Positions 1 through 8,882 are shown, counted from the stretch's first letter. The stretch is DNA of 64,000 nucleotides from SKNW01 sp050485865 (GCA_050485865.1 JBJHCE010000002.1:36743-100742), one strand, 5' to 3'. Made by a program: numbers and translations. Notes: generated by a model from the letters alone, not told the origin.

Positions 1-51
1 GAAGAGGCGCTTCGCCTGCGTGCCCCCGGACTCGGCTGCGGAATCGGACAT
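1..51 (-). CDS. N-terminus of an unidentified protein, cut by the window edge
   Basis: An open frame begins with ATG at 51 and runs off the left end after 17 codons (MSDSAAESGGTQAKRLF). It lies downstream of the ExbB/TolQ-like gene on the same strand, where an ExbD/TolR-like partner is expected from the usual exbB-exbD or tolQ-tolR order. Too little is visible to confirm this, there is no clear Shine-Dalgarno sequence, and a hairpin lies between the two genes. Position is the only support. Confidence 0.3.
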   Translation of the reverse strand, partial: MSDSAAESGGTQAKRLF

Positions 52-103
52 GGCGTCGGATGGATGCTGGATGTGGGGCCGGGACCGTTCCCGGGGAAAC
101 GCG

Positions 104-133
104 AAAGGGCCGCCCCGTGCCTCGGGACGGCCC
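104..133 (-). terminator. Hairpin downstream of the exbB/tolQ-like gene
   Basis: Two 11-nt arms (107-117 and 122-132) form a GC-rich stem. On the minus strand the one non-Watson-Crick position is a G-U wobble, while on the plus strand it would be a mismatch, so it works better as a minus-strand RNA structure. Three T residues follow on the minus strand. It could terminate or attenuate transcription after the ExbB-like gene. Confidence 0.45.
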
Positions 134-195
134 CTCGCCAGTTCGTGCTCCCGGGCGTCAGCGACGACGCCAGGGGGTCGAAACCCTGTCCGGAC

Positions 196-894
196 TCAGC
201 GCGCCGCGCCGACGGTGTGCAGGGTGTCGATCATCTTCTGGGCCGACTCCTCCATGTCAATGACGAGGGAGTCGATCCGGGAGACGAAGTAGTTGTGCGC
301 GATGCTCACCGGAATGGCGATGGCGAGACCCGCCGCCGTGGTGAGAAGCGCCACCTTGATCCCTCCGGCCACCAGCGTCGCCTCCACCTCACCGGCCACC
401 TCGATGGCCTGGAAGGCGATGATCATTCCGATCACGGTTCCGAGGAAGCCCAGGAGCGGAGCGATGTTCGTGAGGGTCGCGAGAATCACGAGCCCGCTCT
501 CGAGCTTGGAAAGCTCCAGGAGGCCCTGGTTCTCGATCGCCTTCATCACGCGATCCGTTCCCTCGTGGCGCCGCTCGAGACCTGCGAAGAGGATGTTCGC
601 CGCCGGCGAGTCCGACTCCTGGCAGACCTTCATGGCCTCGTCGATCTTCCGTTCGGCCAGGAGCTGGTTCACCTCGTTCAGGATCTTCTTCGTCCGGGCG
701 CTCTTCGCCATCAAGTCAAAGAACTTCCAGATGATGACGAGGATTCCGATGAGGAGGCAGATCCCCAGGGGCCAGCGCATGAAGCCCATTTCGTCCCAGA
801 CGAACGAGGCGAGCTCGCCGAGGGTTGCATCGGCAAGGTCGACGACCCCCGATGCCTGGAGGAGCGCGCCGTGAAGCTGTGTGAGACCGACCAA
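196..894 (-). CDS. MotA/TolQ/ExbB family proton channel protein
   Basis: A 232-residue inner-membrane protein of the ExbB/TolQ family, which forms a proton channel with ExbD/TolR and drives TonB-dependent uptake or Tol-Pal envelope work. Three membrane segments are visible: residues ~42-60, ~135-160 (with the conserved TNIAPLLGFLGTVIGMI stretch) and ~175-200. The cytoplasmic loop between the first two is typical of the family. The start is TTG at 894, chosen because GGGAGG sits 5 nt upstream; no ATG gives as good a fit. A strong promoter-like sequence lies at 993-1021. Sequence alone does not tell ExbB from TolQ. Confidence 0.88.
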   Translation of the reverse strand: MVGLTQLHGALLQASGVVDLADATLGELASFVWDEMGFMRWPLGICLLIGILVIIWKFFDLMAKSARTKKILNEVNQLLAERKIDEAMKVCQESDSPAANILFAGLERRHEGTDRVMKAIENQGLLELSKLESGLVILATLTNIAPLLGFLGTVIGMIIAFQAIEVAGEVEATLVAGGIKVALLTTAAGLAIAIPVSIAHNYFVSRIDSLVIDMEESAQKMIDTLHTVGAAR

Positions 895-992
895 GGGGAC
901 CTCCCGCCGTTGGGTTGCAGGTCTGTGTTTGACTGCCTTCTCCGGCTGCGGTCAGGCGCCGGCAGGCATGACTTCGGGTTCAGGAAGGTCGC

Positions 993-1021
993 ATAATGAG
1001 ACCCGCCCTCCAAGCTGTCAA
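993..1021 (-). promoter_or_regulatory. Sigma-70-type promoter for the exbB/tolQ-like gene
   Basis: On the minus strand a perfect -35 box TTGACA (1021-1016) is followed after exactly 17 nt by CATTAT (998-993), which matches 4 of 6 positions of TATAAT. The -35 box overlaps the TGA stop codon of the upstream dppF-like gene. Transcription would start near 986, giving a leader of about 90 nt. Confidence 0.65.
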
Positions 1022-2061
1022 GAGCGGTTCGAGACCGCCGTGGGGATCTTGTTACAGGCGACCTCCCGCCCCGTTCCATCCGGGGTCGCCTCCAGCCCGG
1101 GTACCTCCACCGCGCAGCTCGCATCCCGATCCGGGTACCAGCAGCGGGGGTGGAAGGGGCACCCGGACGGGGGATCCACCGGGCTCGGCACGTCTCCCTC
1201 GAGGACGATCCGGGCCCGCACCTCGCGGTGACCGGGGTCGGGACGCGGCACCGCCGACAGGAGTGCTCTCGTGTAGGGATGCTTCGGATCGCGGTAGAGC
1301 GTCTCCGCCGGCCCCATTTCGACGATCCGCCCCAGGTACATCACCGCCACCCGGTCGCTCACGTGTTCGACCACGGCCAGGTCGTGGGCAATGAAGAGGT
1401 AGGTGAGGCCGAGTTCCTGCTGAAGGTCCTTCAGGAGGTTCACGACCTGGGCCTGGACCGAGACGTCGAGCGCGGAGACGGGTTCGTCGCAGACGATGAA
1501 GTCCGGCTCCACCGAGAGGGCCCGGGCGATCCCGAGCCGCTGCCTCTGTCCGCCACTGAACTCGTGGGGGTAGCGGTCCGCGTGCTCCGGAAGGAGCCCA
1601 ACCCGATCCAGGAGCTCGTCGGCGCGCCGCTTCCGGCCCCGGGCGTCCCCGTGCAGGCCGTGGACCCTGAGGACCTCGGTGAGCATGTCACCCACCGTGA
1701 GGCGCGGATTGAGCGATGAAAACGGGTCCTGGAAGACGATCTGTGCCCTGCGGCGGAGTGCCCGCAGGTCGCGCTCTCCCATGGCCCGGACGTCCTGGCC
1801 CCGGAAGTGGATCTCTCCCGAGGTGGGCTCGATGAGGCGGAGAATGGCCCGCCCCGTGGTGGACTTCCCGCACCCCGACTCGCCCACGAGCCCGAGGGTT
1901 TCGCCGGGGTAGAGGTCGAAGGAGACCCCGTCCACCGCCTTCACCTGGGCCCGCCGGCCCGGAAGGAGCCCCCGGCCCTTCCCTCGAACCGGAAAGTACT
2001 TGACCAGCTTCCGCACCGAGAGGAGCGGCGCCTCGCCCCCGTCCCGCAGCGCCCCGCTCAC
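1018..2061 (-). CDS. dppF: Oligopeptide/dipeptide ABC transporter ATPase, DppF/OppF type
   Basis: A 347-residue ATPase energising peptide import. It shows Walker A (GESGCGKSTTGRA), the ABC signature FSGGQRQRLGIARAL, Walker B with DEPVSALD, and the C-terminal Opp/Dpp region with HPYTRALLSAVPRP followed by a cysteine-containing segment (GCPFHPRC...). The start is GTG at 2061 because it overlaps the stop of the upstream dppD-like gene as GTGA; the reading frame is open further upstream, but that part lies inside dppD. It is the last gene of the importer operon and has the usual family length. Confidence 0.93.
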   Translation of the reverse strand: MSGALRDGGEAPLLSVRKLVKYFPVRGKGRGLLPGRRAQVKAVDGVSFDLYPGETLGLVGESGCGKSTTGRAILRLIEPTSGEIHFRGQDVRAMGERDLRALRRRAQIVFQDPFSSLNPRLTVGDMLTEVLRVHGLHGDARGRKRRADELLDRVGLLPEHADRYPHEFSGGQRQRLGIARALSVEPDFIVCDEPVSALDVSVQAQVVNLLKDLQQELGLTYLFIAHDLAVVEHVSDRVAVMYLGRIVEMGPAETLYRDPKHPYTRALLSAVPRPDPGHREVRARIVLEGDVPSPVDPPSGCPFHPRCWYPDRDASCAVEVPGLEATPDGTGREVACNKIPTAVSNRS

Positions 2062-3083
2062 CCTCGGCCCCCGGCCACGTTCGCCTCCGCCTCGAGCCAG
2101 CACCGGCTGCTCCGCCCCGAGTGCGCTCCCTCCACCGGAAGGAGCGGAGGGGCCTCGGCGCACCGTTCCCAGGCCTCGGTGCACCGCGCCCGGAACCGGC
2201 ATCCGGTTGGCCAGCTCACCGGGCTCGGCACCGTCCCCTCGATGGGCCGGAGTCTCCGCCCACGGTCCTCGATCCTCGGAAGGGAATCCAGGAGACCCCG
2301 GGTGTACGGATGCCGGGGATCCCGGAAGATCTCCTCCACCGTCCCCGATTCCACGACCTGGCCGGCGTACATGACGAGGACCCGGTCACAGACCTCCGCC
2401 ACGACCCCCAGGTCGTGGGTGATGAGGAGGATCGCCATGCCGCGGCGGACCCGGAGCTCGGCCAGGATGTCCAGGATCTGCGCCTGGATCGTCACGTCCA
2501 GCGCCGTGGTGGGCTCGTCGGCGATCAGGAGGTCGGGCTCGCACGAGAGCGCCATGGCGATCATCACCCGCTGGCGCATCCCCCCCGAGAGCTGGTGCGG
2601 ATACTCGTCGAAGCGCTGTTCCGGCTCGGGAATCCCCACCTCCCGGAGCGCCGCGACTCCGGCGGCCCGGGCCTCGGCCCGCCCCATCTTCCGGTGGAGG
2701 CGCAGGGCCTCGCGGATCTGGTCCCCCACCGTGTAGACCGGGTTCAGGGAGGTCATGGGCTCCTGGAAGATCATCGCGATCTCGTTTCCGCGGATGCGAC
2801 GGAGTTCGCCCTCTCCAAGGTCCGTCAGTTCCCGCCCCCGGAACCGGATGCTCGACCCCTCGACGATCCGCCCCGGGGGGCGGGGAATGAGTCCCATGAT
2901 CGAAAGGGAGGTCACCGTCTTCCCGCACCCGGACTCCCCCACGATCCCCACCGTCTCTCCGGGGTGCACCTCGAAGGAGACCCCGTCCACCGCCCGGGCC
3001 GTCCCGGCGTCGGACGAGAACCAGGTCCTGAGCTCCCGGACCTCGAGGAGGGGTGCGGTGGCGCGATTCCCGGTCGCGGACAC
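2058..3083 (-). CDS. dppD: Oligopeptide/dipeptide ABC transporter ATPase, DppD/OppD type
   Basis: A 341-residue ATPase, the partner of the DppF-like subunit. Motifs are Walker A (GESGCGKTVTS), the LSGGMRQRVMIAMAL signature, DEPTTALD, and the Opp/Dpp C-terminal HPYTRGLLDSLPR segment followed by a Cys-rich tail (GCRFRARC...C...C). The start GTG at 3083 lies 4 nt after the dppC stop codon. An ATG further upstream in the same frame would extend into dppC and was rejected. It overlaps dppF by 4 bp. Confidence 0.93.
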   Translation of the reverse strand: MSATGNRATAPLLEVRELRTWFSSDAGTARAVDGVSFEVHPGETVGIVGESGCGKTVTSLSIMGLIPRPPGRIVEGSSIRFRGRELTDLGEGELRRIRGNEIAMIFQEPMTSLNPVYTVGDQIREALRLHRKMGRAEARAAGVAALREVGIPEPEQRFDEYPHQLSGGMRQRVMIAMALSCEPDLLIADEPTTALDVTIQAQILDILAELRVRRGMAILLITHDLGVVAEVCDRVLVMYAGQVVESGTVEEIFRDPRHPYTRGLLDSLPRIEDRGRRLRPIEGTVPSPVSWPTGCRFRARCTEAWERCAEAPPLLPVEGAHSGRSSRCWLEAEANVAGGRG

Positions 3084-3087
3084 GGGC

Positions 3088-4338
3088 TCAGCTCCGCTGG
3101 CGCGGGTCCAGGGCATCCCGAAGCCCGTCCCCCGCCAGGTTGAAGGAAACCACCGTGAAGACGATGGCAAGGCCCGAGAAGGTGGAAATCCACCAGGCCC
3201 CGAGAAGGTTGTTCCGCCCGTCGGCCACGATGGTCCCCCACGAGGGGGTAGGCGGCTGAACCCCCATCCCCAGGAAGGAAAGACCGGCCTCGAGCACGAT
3301 CGTGTCGCCGATCCCGAGGGTGGCCGCCACGATCACCGGGGCGAGAACGTTCGGAATCACGTGGCGAAGGATGATCCGGGGGCGCGAGAACCCCAGCGCC
3401 TTCCCGGCCTGGATGAACTCCCGCTCCCTGAGGCTCAGGACCTCCCCACGCACGATCCGCGTCACCTGGGGCCACTGGGTGAGCCCGAGCACCGCAACGA
3501 TCAGGAAGATGGATGGCTCGAAAAGCGCGATGATCGTGATCAGGAGGATGAGGCGCGGAAAGGAGATGACCATGTCCACGAACCGCATGATCACCGAGTC
3601 CACGGCCCCGCCCAGGAACCCCGCCACCGCCCCCAGGAGCGTCCCTATGGTGATGGAGATCGACACCGCAATGAGCCCGATGGAGAGCGAGACCCGCGAA
3701 CCGTACAGGATCCTCGAGAACACGTCGCGGGCGAACTGGTCGGTACCCAGGGGGTGCTCGCCCGAGGGCGCCTGGAGCCGGGTGGTCACCAGGTCCCCCT
3801 GGAAGGCCGGGTCGAAGGGGGCGAGGAAGGGGGTGAGCACGGCCACCAGGTAGAGGGAGGCAATGGCGAGGAGCGCCGCCACGGCGGTCCGGTTCTTCCG
3901 GAAGGCTCGGGCGGCGAGCCCCCACTGGCTCCGGGAAAGGGGAAGGGGGTCGGGACCCTTGCGGGCGTCGCGCACCGCCCAGCTCCAGGCACCCGCGAGT
4001 ACCCCGACGAGGGCCAGGAGCGCGAGCTGATGGTCCAGGGGGCCGGCCGGGGCAGCCACGACCCGTTCCCACCGGAACACCACCAGCGCGAGAAGCGCCA
4101 CCCAGAGCGCCAGGGCGTACCCTCCGGCAGCCACCCGCCCCGCCAGGAGCTGGGGAAGCCCCGGGAGGACGGCGGCGAGCCCCACCCCCCCCCGGAGACG
4201 CGGACCCCGACGCACCCCCTCGGGAGCGCCGGCCTCCGCAAGGGCAAAGGGCCCCCCGAGGGTGCCGGCTCCGATCTCCCCCACCGGGGGCACCGGGTCG
4301 TCCCCCGGGCCCCTCTCCCCTGGAAGCCGCTGCGTCAT
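3088..4338 (-). CDS. dppC: Peptide ABC transporter permease DppC with an extra N-terminal membrane region
   Basis: A 416-residue inner-membrane permease. The normal DppC domain starts near residue 146 (RAFRKNRTAVAALLAIASLYL) and includes HPLGTDQFARDVFSRILYGSRVS and the EAA-type loop GKALGFSRPRIILRHVIPN. The first ~145 residues are not part of a usual DppC of about 290-300 residues. They hold two or three additional hydrophobic segments, one with a PGLPQLLAGR motif like that of TM2-type small membrane domains. The start ATG at 4338 is 9 nt from the dppB stop. The function of the extension is unknown. Confidence 0.9.
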   Translation of the reverse strand: MTQRLPGERGPGDDPVPPVGEIGAGTLGGPFALAEAGAPEGVRRGPRLRGGVGLAAVLPGLPQLLAGRVAAGGYALALWVALLALVVFRWERVVAAPAGPLDHQLALLALVGVLAGAWSWAVRDARKGPDPLPLSRSQWGLAARAFRKNRTAVAALLAIASLYLVAVLTPFLAPFDPAFQGDLVTTRLQAPSGEHPLGTDQFARDVFSRILYGSRVSLSIGLIAVSISITIGTLLGAVAGFLGGAVDSVIMRFVDMVISFPRLILLITIIALFEPSIFLIVAVLGLTQWPQVTRIVRGEVLSLREREFIQAGKALGFSRPRIILRHVIPNVLAPVIVAATLGIGDTIVLEAGLSFLGMGVQPPTPSWGTIVADGRNNLLGAWWISTFSGLAIVFTVVSFNLAGDGLRDALDPRQRS

Positions 4339-4347
4339 CCGAGCCCC

Positions 4348-5334
4348 TCAGTCATAGCGGATCCGGGGGTCGATGACCGAGTAGAGGACGTCGGCCACCA
4401 GGTTTCCGATGACCACCATCACGGCGAAGATGAACGCCCCCGCCATGACCACCGGGTAGTCCCGGGCGAAGATGGCATCCACCACGAGCTTCCCCATTCC
4501 CGGCCAGGCGAACACGGTCTCGATGAAGACCGTCCCGCTGAAGAGGAAGGGAAGGTAGAGCCCGAGCAGGGTCACCACGGGGATGAGCGCGTTCCGGAGG
4601 GCGTGCTTGAAGATCACGGCCCGTTCGGGAAGCCCCTTGGCCCGGGCCGTCCGCACGAAGTCCTGCCGGATCACCTCCAGCATGCTCCCCCGCATGTACC
4701 GGGCGATCCCGGCCGCAAGGACGAGGGCCAGCGACATGGCGGGGAGTACGAGGTGCATGAGCCGGTCCCGGATCTGCTCCCCGGGGCTCAGGAAGCTGTA
4801 CTCGATGCTGGTCATGCCCGACGCGGGGAACCAGATCGTCCATTCCCAGACGTTCCGGGCCACGAGGCTGAAGATCAGGATCAGCATCAGGGCGAGCCAG
4901 AACGAGGGCATGGAGTAGAAGAAGAGCGCCACGATGCTCAGCACGCTGTCGGTGCCCGTGTTCTGCCGCACCGCCTGGAAGATCCCGATCAGGATTCCCC
5001 CGACGAAGGCCAGGGTCATGGCCGCAAACGAGAGGACGAGGGTGTTCGGGAGGATCTGCCGGATCACGTCCAGCACCGGTTGGCTCCGGGCAAAGGAGAC
5101 CCCGAAGTCCCCCCGGATCATGGCACCCATCCAGAGCAGGTACCGCTCGTGCACCGGCCGGTCGAGCCCCATGTTCCGCCGCATCTGCTCGAGGGCTTCC
5201 GGCGACACGGTGGGCGAGGTGTAGATCGCGACCGGGTCGCCCGGGGCGAGGTTCAGCACGAAGAAGACGATGGTGGCGATCCCCAGCACCAGGGGGACCG
5301 CACCGGCCAGCCTTCGGACGAGGAAGCTTCCCAT
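4348..5334 (-). CDS. dppB: Peptide ABC transporter permease, DppB/OppB type
   Basis: A 328-residue inner-membrane permease for di- or oligopeptides, of normal family length. It starts with a membrane helix (LVRRLAGAVPLVLGIATIVFFVLNLAPGDP), has the family's MRRNMGLDRPVHERYLLWM segment, the cytoplasmic coupling loop VRTARAKGLPERAVIFKHALRNALIPVVT, and FSGTVFIETVFAWPGMGKL. It pairs with DppC and lies between dppC and the substrate-binding protein gene. The gap to the binding-protein gene upstream is 68 bp, so a single operon is likely. Confidence 0.95.
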   Translation of the reverse strand: MGSFLVRRLAGAVPLVLGIATIVFFVLNLAPGDPVAIYTSPTVSPEALEQMRRNMGLDRPVHERYLLWMGAMIRGDFGVSFARSQPVLDVIRQILPNTLVLSFAAMTLAFVGGILIGIFQAVRQNTGTDSVLSIVALFFYSMPSFWLALMLILIFSLVARNVWEWTIWFPASGMTSIEYSFLSPGEQIRDRLMHLVLPAMSLALVLAAGIARYMRGSMLEVIRQDFVRTARAKGLPERAVIFKHALRNALIPVVTLLGLYLPFLFSGTVFIETVFAWPGMGKLVVDAIFARDYPVVMAGAFIFAVMVVIGNLVADVLYSVIDPRIRYD

Positions 5335-5402
5335 GGGAGCGAGGCGCGCGGCGGCGGATCAGGGTCGAGGGCGACGCGAGGCCGGGAGCCGGCCCCGTGC
5401 CC

Positions 5403-7178
5403 TCACCGCCGACCCCGCTCCTCGGCCGGGATCCACCACTCGTGGATGTTCACCCACTCCCCGCGGACATCGAGAGCCACGTCCCGAAGGCGCACGTTCA
5501 AACCCGCCAGGCGCTGCGGGTAGAAGAGGAAGGTGTAGGGCTGCTCCCGGATGACCTCGTACTGGTACGCGCGCCAGAGGGGGAGCGCCTCCTCCCGGTC
5601 CACGATGAGCTGGAGCGTGTCCAGGAGAATGTCCAGCGCGGGGTTCCGGGTGGCGGACCAGCCGTAGGGCGTGTCCACCTTCGAGGAGTGGAAGAGGTTC
5701 GTGTCGTCCACCTTGAACTCGGTGACCCACCCCATGACCACCCCGTCGAAGTCCCGGAGCTCCACCGAGTTGATCTGGCTCAGGAGGGTGGCCCACTCCA
5801 CCACCTGCGGGCGCACCGCCACCCCGATCTCCCGGAGCTGCGACTGCATGATCTCCGCCACGTCCTGCCGCTGCTGGTTCCCCTGGTTGTACTTGATGGA
5901 GATCTCCATCCGGGTGCCGTCCGCGCGCCGCCGGATCCCGTCCGATCCGATCTCGGACCAGCCCGCCTCGTCCAGGAGGCGCCGGGCCTCGTCGGGGTTG
6001 TACCGGAGCGAGTCGACGATCCCGGCGTAGTACGCGTAGTGGAACGGGGGCACGCCCGCGTTCGCCACCGTCCCGTACCCGCGAAGGAGCGCCTCGATGA
6101 TCTGGTCCCGGTTCGTGCCCAGGGTGAGGGCCCTCCGGACCCGGGCGTCCTCGAGCTGCGGGCGCCGTCCGTTCCATCCCACGAAGACGTAGTTCCGGAA
6201 AATGAAGTCCCGGAACACGACCCGCTCCGCCGCCTGGATCTGGGGCACCTGGTCCGGCCCCGGCGCCACGTAGTAGTCCAGGTTCTCGGTCAGGAGCTCG
6301 GTGAGCAGGGTGGTCTGTTCGGGGATCACCCGGTAGACGTACCGGTCCAGGTAGGGCGGCCCTCCCACCGACTCCGGAAAGCCCGGGTTCCGGACGAAGG
6401 TCCAGGACTCGTCCTGGCGGTGCTGGGCGAACACGAAGGGCCCGTTCCCCACGGGGCAGCGGGTTCCGTACGGGTGCTGGGCAAGCTCCGAAGGCGGGAC
6501 GTCTCCCAGCAGGTGCTCCGGCATGATGGGCGTGGAGCGCCACGGATCGAGCGGCTCCGCGTGGGGCTGGAGGTGGAAGCGCACCGTGTAGTCGTCCAGC
6601 ACCTCGACGCCCCCTTCGCTCCGGTCGTAGTGGGTCCAGAACGCCGAGTTCGGAAACGCGGTGGCCGGGTCCACGGCGCGCCGGTACGTGAAGGCCACGT
6701 CGTGTGCGGTGGTGGGGGTCCCGTCGTGCCAGTGGATCCCCTCACGGATCCGGAAGGTGAGCTCGGTCCCGTCGTCGTTCCAGCTCCAGGACTCCGCCAG
6801 GTAGGGCTCGGGCTCGTACGCGGCGTTCAGCCGGACGAGCGACATCAGGTTCACGAAGAGCTGGTGCTGGTTCGCCGAGTAGTCCGACGAAACGAAGCCG
6901 TTCATCCCGTCGGCGATCTCCCCGATGGAGCCCACCACCGCCGTCCCCCCGTACCGCTCCCCCGTGGGCTGCTCGAAGCTCCCCACCCAGGCATCCACCT
7001 CCGGGAGCACGGCCCGGCAGAACTCCGGCATCCCCCGGAGCGCACGCTCGCCCCCGTCGCCACACCCTCCCACTCCAAGGGCCACGGCAAGGAGCCCCGC
7101 CACCCCGGGTCGCGACATCCGCGAGGGGAGGGAAGGGGTCCGTGGTGCGCTGCGAAAGGGAGCCGGGGTCTTCGTCAT
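5403..7178 (-). CDS. Peptide ABC transporter substrate-binding lipoprotein (SBP family 5)
   Basis: A 591-residue extracytoplasmic binding protein of family 5 (DppA/OppA type). The N-terminus carries a lipoprotein signal ending in the lipobox VGGC; the mature protein contains family features such as LAESWSWNDDGTELTFRIREGIHWHDGTP and the Tyr/Trp-rich C-terminal domain. It is the first gene of the importer operon on the minus strand. The start is uncertain: ATG 7178 gives a long positively charged N-region, whereas ATG 7118 (MSRPGVAGLL) gives a more usual signal peptide. Neither has a good Shine-Dalgarno sequence. The substrate is inferred from the family only. Confidence 0.93.
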   Translation of the reverse strand: MTKTPAPFRSAPRTPSLPSRMSRPGVAGLLAVALGVGGCGDGGERALRGMPEFCRAVLPEVDAWVGSFEQPTGERYGGTAVVGSIGEIADGMNGFVSSDYSANQHQLFVNLMSLVRLNAAYEPEPYLAESWSWNDDGTELTFRIREGIHWHDGTPTTAHDVAFTYRRAVDPATAFPNSAFWTHYDRSEGGVEVLDDYTVRFHLQPHAEPLDPWRSTPIMPEHLLGDVPPSELAQHPYGTRCPVGNGPFVFAQHRQDESWTFVRNPGFPESVGGPPYLDRYVYRVIPEQTTLLTELLTENLDYYVAPGPDQVPQIQAAERVVFRDFIFRNYVFVGWNGRRPQLEDARVRRALTLGTNRDQIIEALLRGYGTVANAGVPPFHYAYYAGIVDSLRYNPDEARRLLDEAGWSEIGSDGIRRRADGTRMEISIKYNQGNQQRQDVAEIMQSQLREIGVAVRPQVVEWATLLSQINSVELRDFDGVVMGWVTEFKVDDTNLFHSSKVDTPYGWSATRNPALDILLDTLQLIVDREEALPLWRAYQYEVIREQPYTFLFYPQRLAGLNVRLRDVALDVRGEWVNIHEWWIPAEERGRR

Positions 7179-7264
7179 GGCGTGCGCTCGGGGATCCGGG
7201 AGGGCGTCCGAAACTCGCTAGGATGGATACTGCCTGAGGCGCGGGAACGCCATGCCCCCCCGGG

Positions 7265-8020
7265 TCATCGCTCCTGCGTATGCCAGGTCCGCCCCGGGTC
7301 CAGGTAACGGGACCGGAGCGACCGGGCGAGCCGCTCCTCCTCCGCCTCGAGTCCCGCCGCCCGCCTCCAGCTCCCCCCGAATGACCCGGCGAGGGCCGCC
7401 TCCACCGTCGACGCCACCCGGTCGAACGACGGAGCCGCGCCCAGGAGCTCCCGGAGGGTGATCCCGCCCTCTTCCCCCTCCCCTGCCCCCGCTCCCCCGG
7501 CGCCCCCCCCCGGCGCCTCGAGCGCCCGGAGCGCCACCACCGAACGGTCCAGGAGGAGCGATCCGTGCTGGAGCAGGGTCTCTCCGAACCTCCGCTGCGC
7601 GCTCCCCACGAGCTTCCGTCCCTCCGCCACCACCTCGCCCCGGGCCGGCGCCCCGAAGCAGGCCCCGGCGTCGAGGGGGAGGGCCCGCCCTTCCGGCTCG
7701 GCGAGGGTCCCACGCGCCCCCAGTGCCGCTACCGCCTCGACGAGTGCCCGGTTCACCTGCCGGTAGAGCGCCTTGAGGCTCCCGGGACCATGGACGGGGG
7801 CCACCACGGCGTAGGTGAGCTCCCGGTCATGGAGGACCTCCCGCCCCCCGGTGGGCCGCCGCACCACACCCACCCCCAGGCTCCGGAGCGCGAACGGATC
7901 GTAGCGCCCCCGGGCGGGCTGGTTCCGACCGAACGACAGGGTGGGACGGTCCCAGCGGTAGATCCGGAGCGTGGCCTCCCCCGGCCGGCGCCCGCGGGCC
8001 AGCGCCTCGTCCACCGCCAT
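7265..8020 (-). CDS. Lipoate-protein ligase A-like / BPL_LplA_LipB domain protein
   Basis: A member of the biotin/lipoate ligase fold family, which transfers lipoate or octanoate to lipoyl-domain proteins such as GcvH. It begins at MAVDEALARG and shows RRPTGGREVLHDRELTYAVV (the RRxxGG substrate-binding motif) and GRKLVGSAQRRFGETLLQHGSLLLD (KxxGSAQ motif with the conserved Lys). The nearby gcvH and gcvP supply a likely substrate. The start is doubtful: the conserved family N-terminus (RWRIL...GAWN) is encoded in the same frame upstream of ATG 8020, but no ATG, GTG or TTG is present there. A CTG at 8119 just inside the neighbouring gene's end is possible. True product may therefore be about 284 residues. 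Confidence 0.8.
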   Translation of the reverse strand: MAVDEALARGRRPGEATLRIYRWDRPTLSFGRNQPARGRYDPFALRSLGVGVVRRPTGGREVLHDRELTYAVVAPVHGPGSLKALYRQVNRALVEAVAALGARGTLAEPEGRALPLDAGACFGAPARGEVVAEGRKLVGSAQRRFGETLLQHGSLLLDRSVVALRALEAPGGGAGGAGAGEGEEGGITLRELLGAAPSFDRVASTVEAALAGSFGGSWRRAAGLEAEEERLARSLRSRYLDPGRTWHTQER

Positions 8021-8123
8021 GTTCCAGGCGCCATCCTGCGGGGGATCCCTGAGGATGCGCCAGCGAAGCCCCTCCGGCGGGGCGGGCTCTCCGCCGGGCC
8101 CCTCCCGACGCGTGGGCAGGAGC

Positions 8124-8819
8124 TCAGCCCCGCCCGAGCTCGAGGGTCCCGCCGGGCGAGAGGAGCTCGACCCGGGCCCGGTCGCCCACGAGGGTCCGGA
8201 AGGCCGCCGGGTCCTGCTCGATCTCGGGGAAGGTCCCGTAGTGCATGGGGATCACCACCCGGGGCCCGATGAATTCCACCGCCCGGACCGCGTCGTCGGG
8301 GCCCATGGTGTAGTTGTCGCCAATGGGGAGAATCGCCACGTCCACCTTCCCCCGGAGGAGCTGCATGTCGCTCGTCAGGGCCGTATCGCCCGCATGGTAC
8401 ACCCGAACACCGTCCACGTGGAAGACGAATCCGCCCGGGGTGCAGGTCCAGGCGCCGGAGTCGTCACCGTGCACGTGGCCGCCGTGGAGCGCCGCGGTCA
8501 TCTTGACCCGGCCGAAGGGGAAGTCGTAGCCGCCCCCGACGCCCAGGGCATGGAGCTTCTCGAGCCCCTTCGAGGCCGCGAACTGGATGATCTCGAAGCT
8601 CGACACGAGGGTCGCCCCGGTCCTTCGGGCCAGGGGAATCGCATCCTTGAAATGATCCGCGTGGCCATGGGTGCAGAAGATCCAGTCCACCCCCCCCACC
8701 GCCCCGATCTCCCGGTCCGCCTTCGGGTTCCCCTCGAACCAGGGGTCCACGAGGATCCGGATGCCGTCCTCGGTCTCGATGGTGAAGGTGGAGTGTCCGT
8801 GCCAGGTCAGGGTTGCCAT
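8124..8819 (-). CDS. Metal-dependent hydrolase, UPF0173 family (metallo-beta-lactamase fold)
   Basis: A 231-residue metallo-beta-lactamase-fold enzyme of the UPF0173/UlaG-like group. Metal ligands are visible in THGHADH (His51, His53, Asp55, His56), in the Asp of YHAGDTAL and in the His of PMHYGTFPEI. Length and motifs match the family, which usually has the same N-terminus (LTWHGHSTF). No signal peptide is present, so it is cytoplasmic. The physiological substrate of this family is not established. It sits between the lipoate ligase-like gene and gcvP on the same strand, with a 63-bp gap to gcvP. Confidence 0.88.
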   Translation of the reverse strand: MATLTWHGHSTFTIETEDGIRILVDPWFEGNPKADREIGAVGGVDWIFCTHGHADHFKDAIPLARRTGATLVSSFEIIQFAASKGLEKLHALGVGGGYDFPFGRVKMTAALHGGHVHGDDSGAWTCTPGGFVFHVDGVRVYHAGDTALTSDMQLLRGKVDVAILPIGDNYTMGPDDAVRAVEFIGPRVVIPMHYGTFPEIEQDPAAFRTLVGDRARVELLSPGGTLELGRG

Positions 8820-8882
8820 CGTGACTCCAGGGTCAGGTTCGGTGGTTTCGCTTCGTGCGGCCTGATGGGTCGGGGCCCCGGG

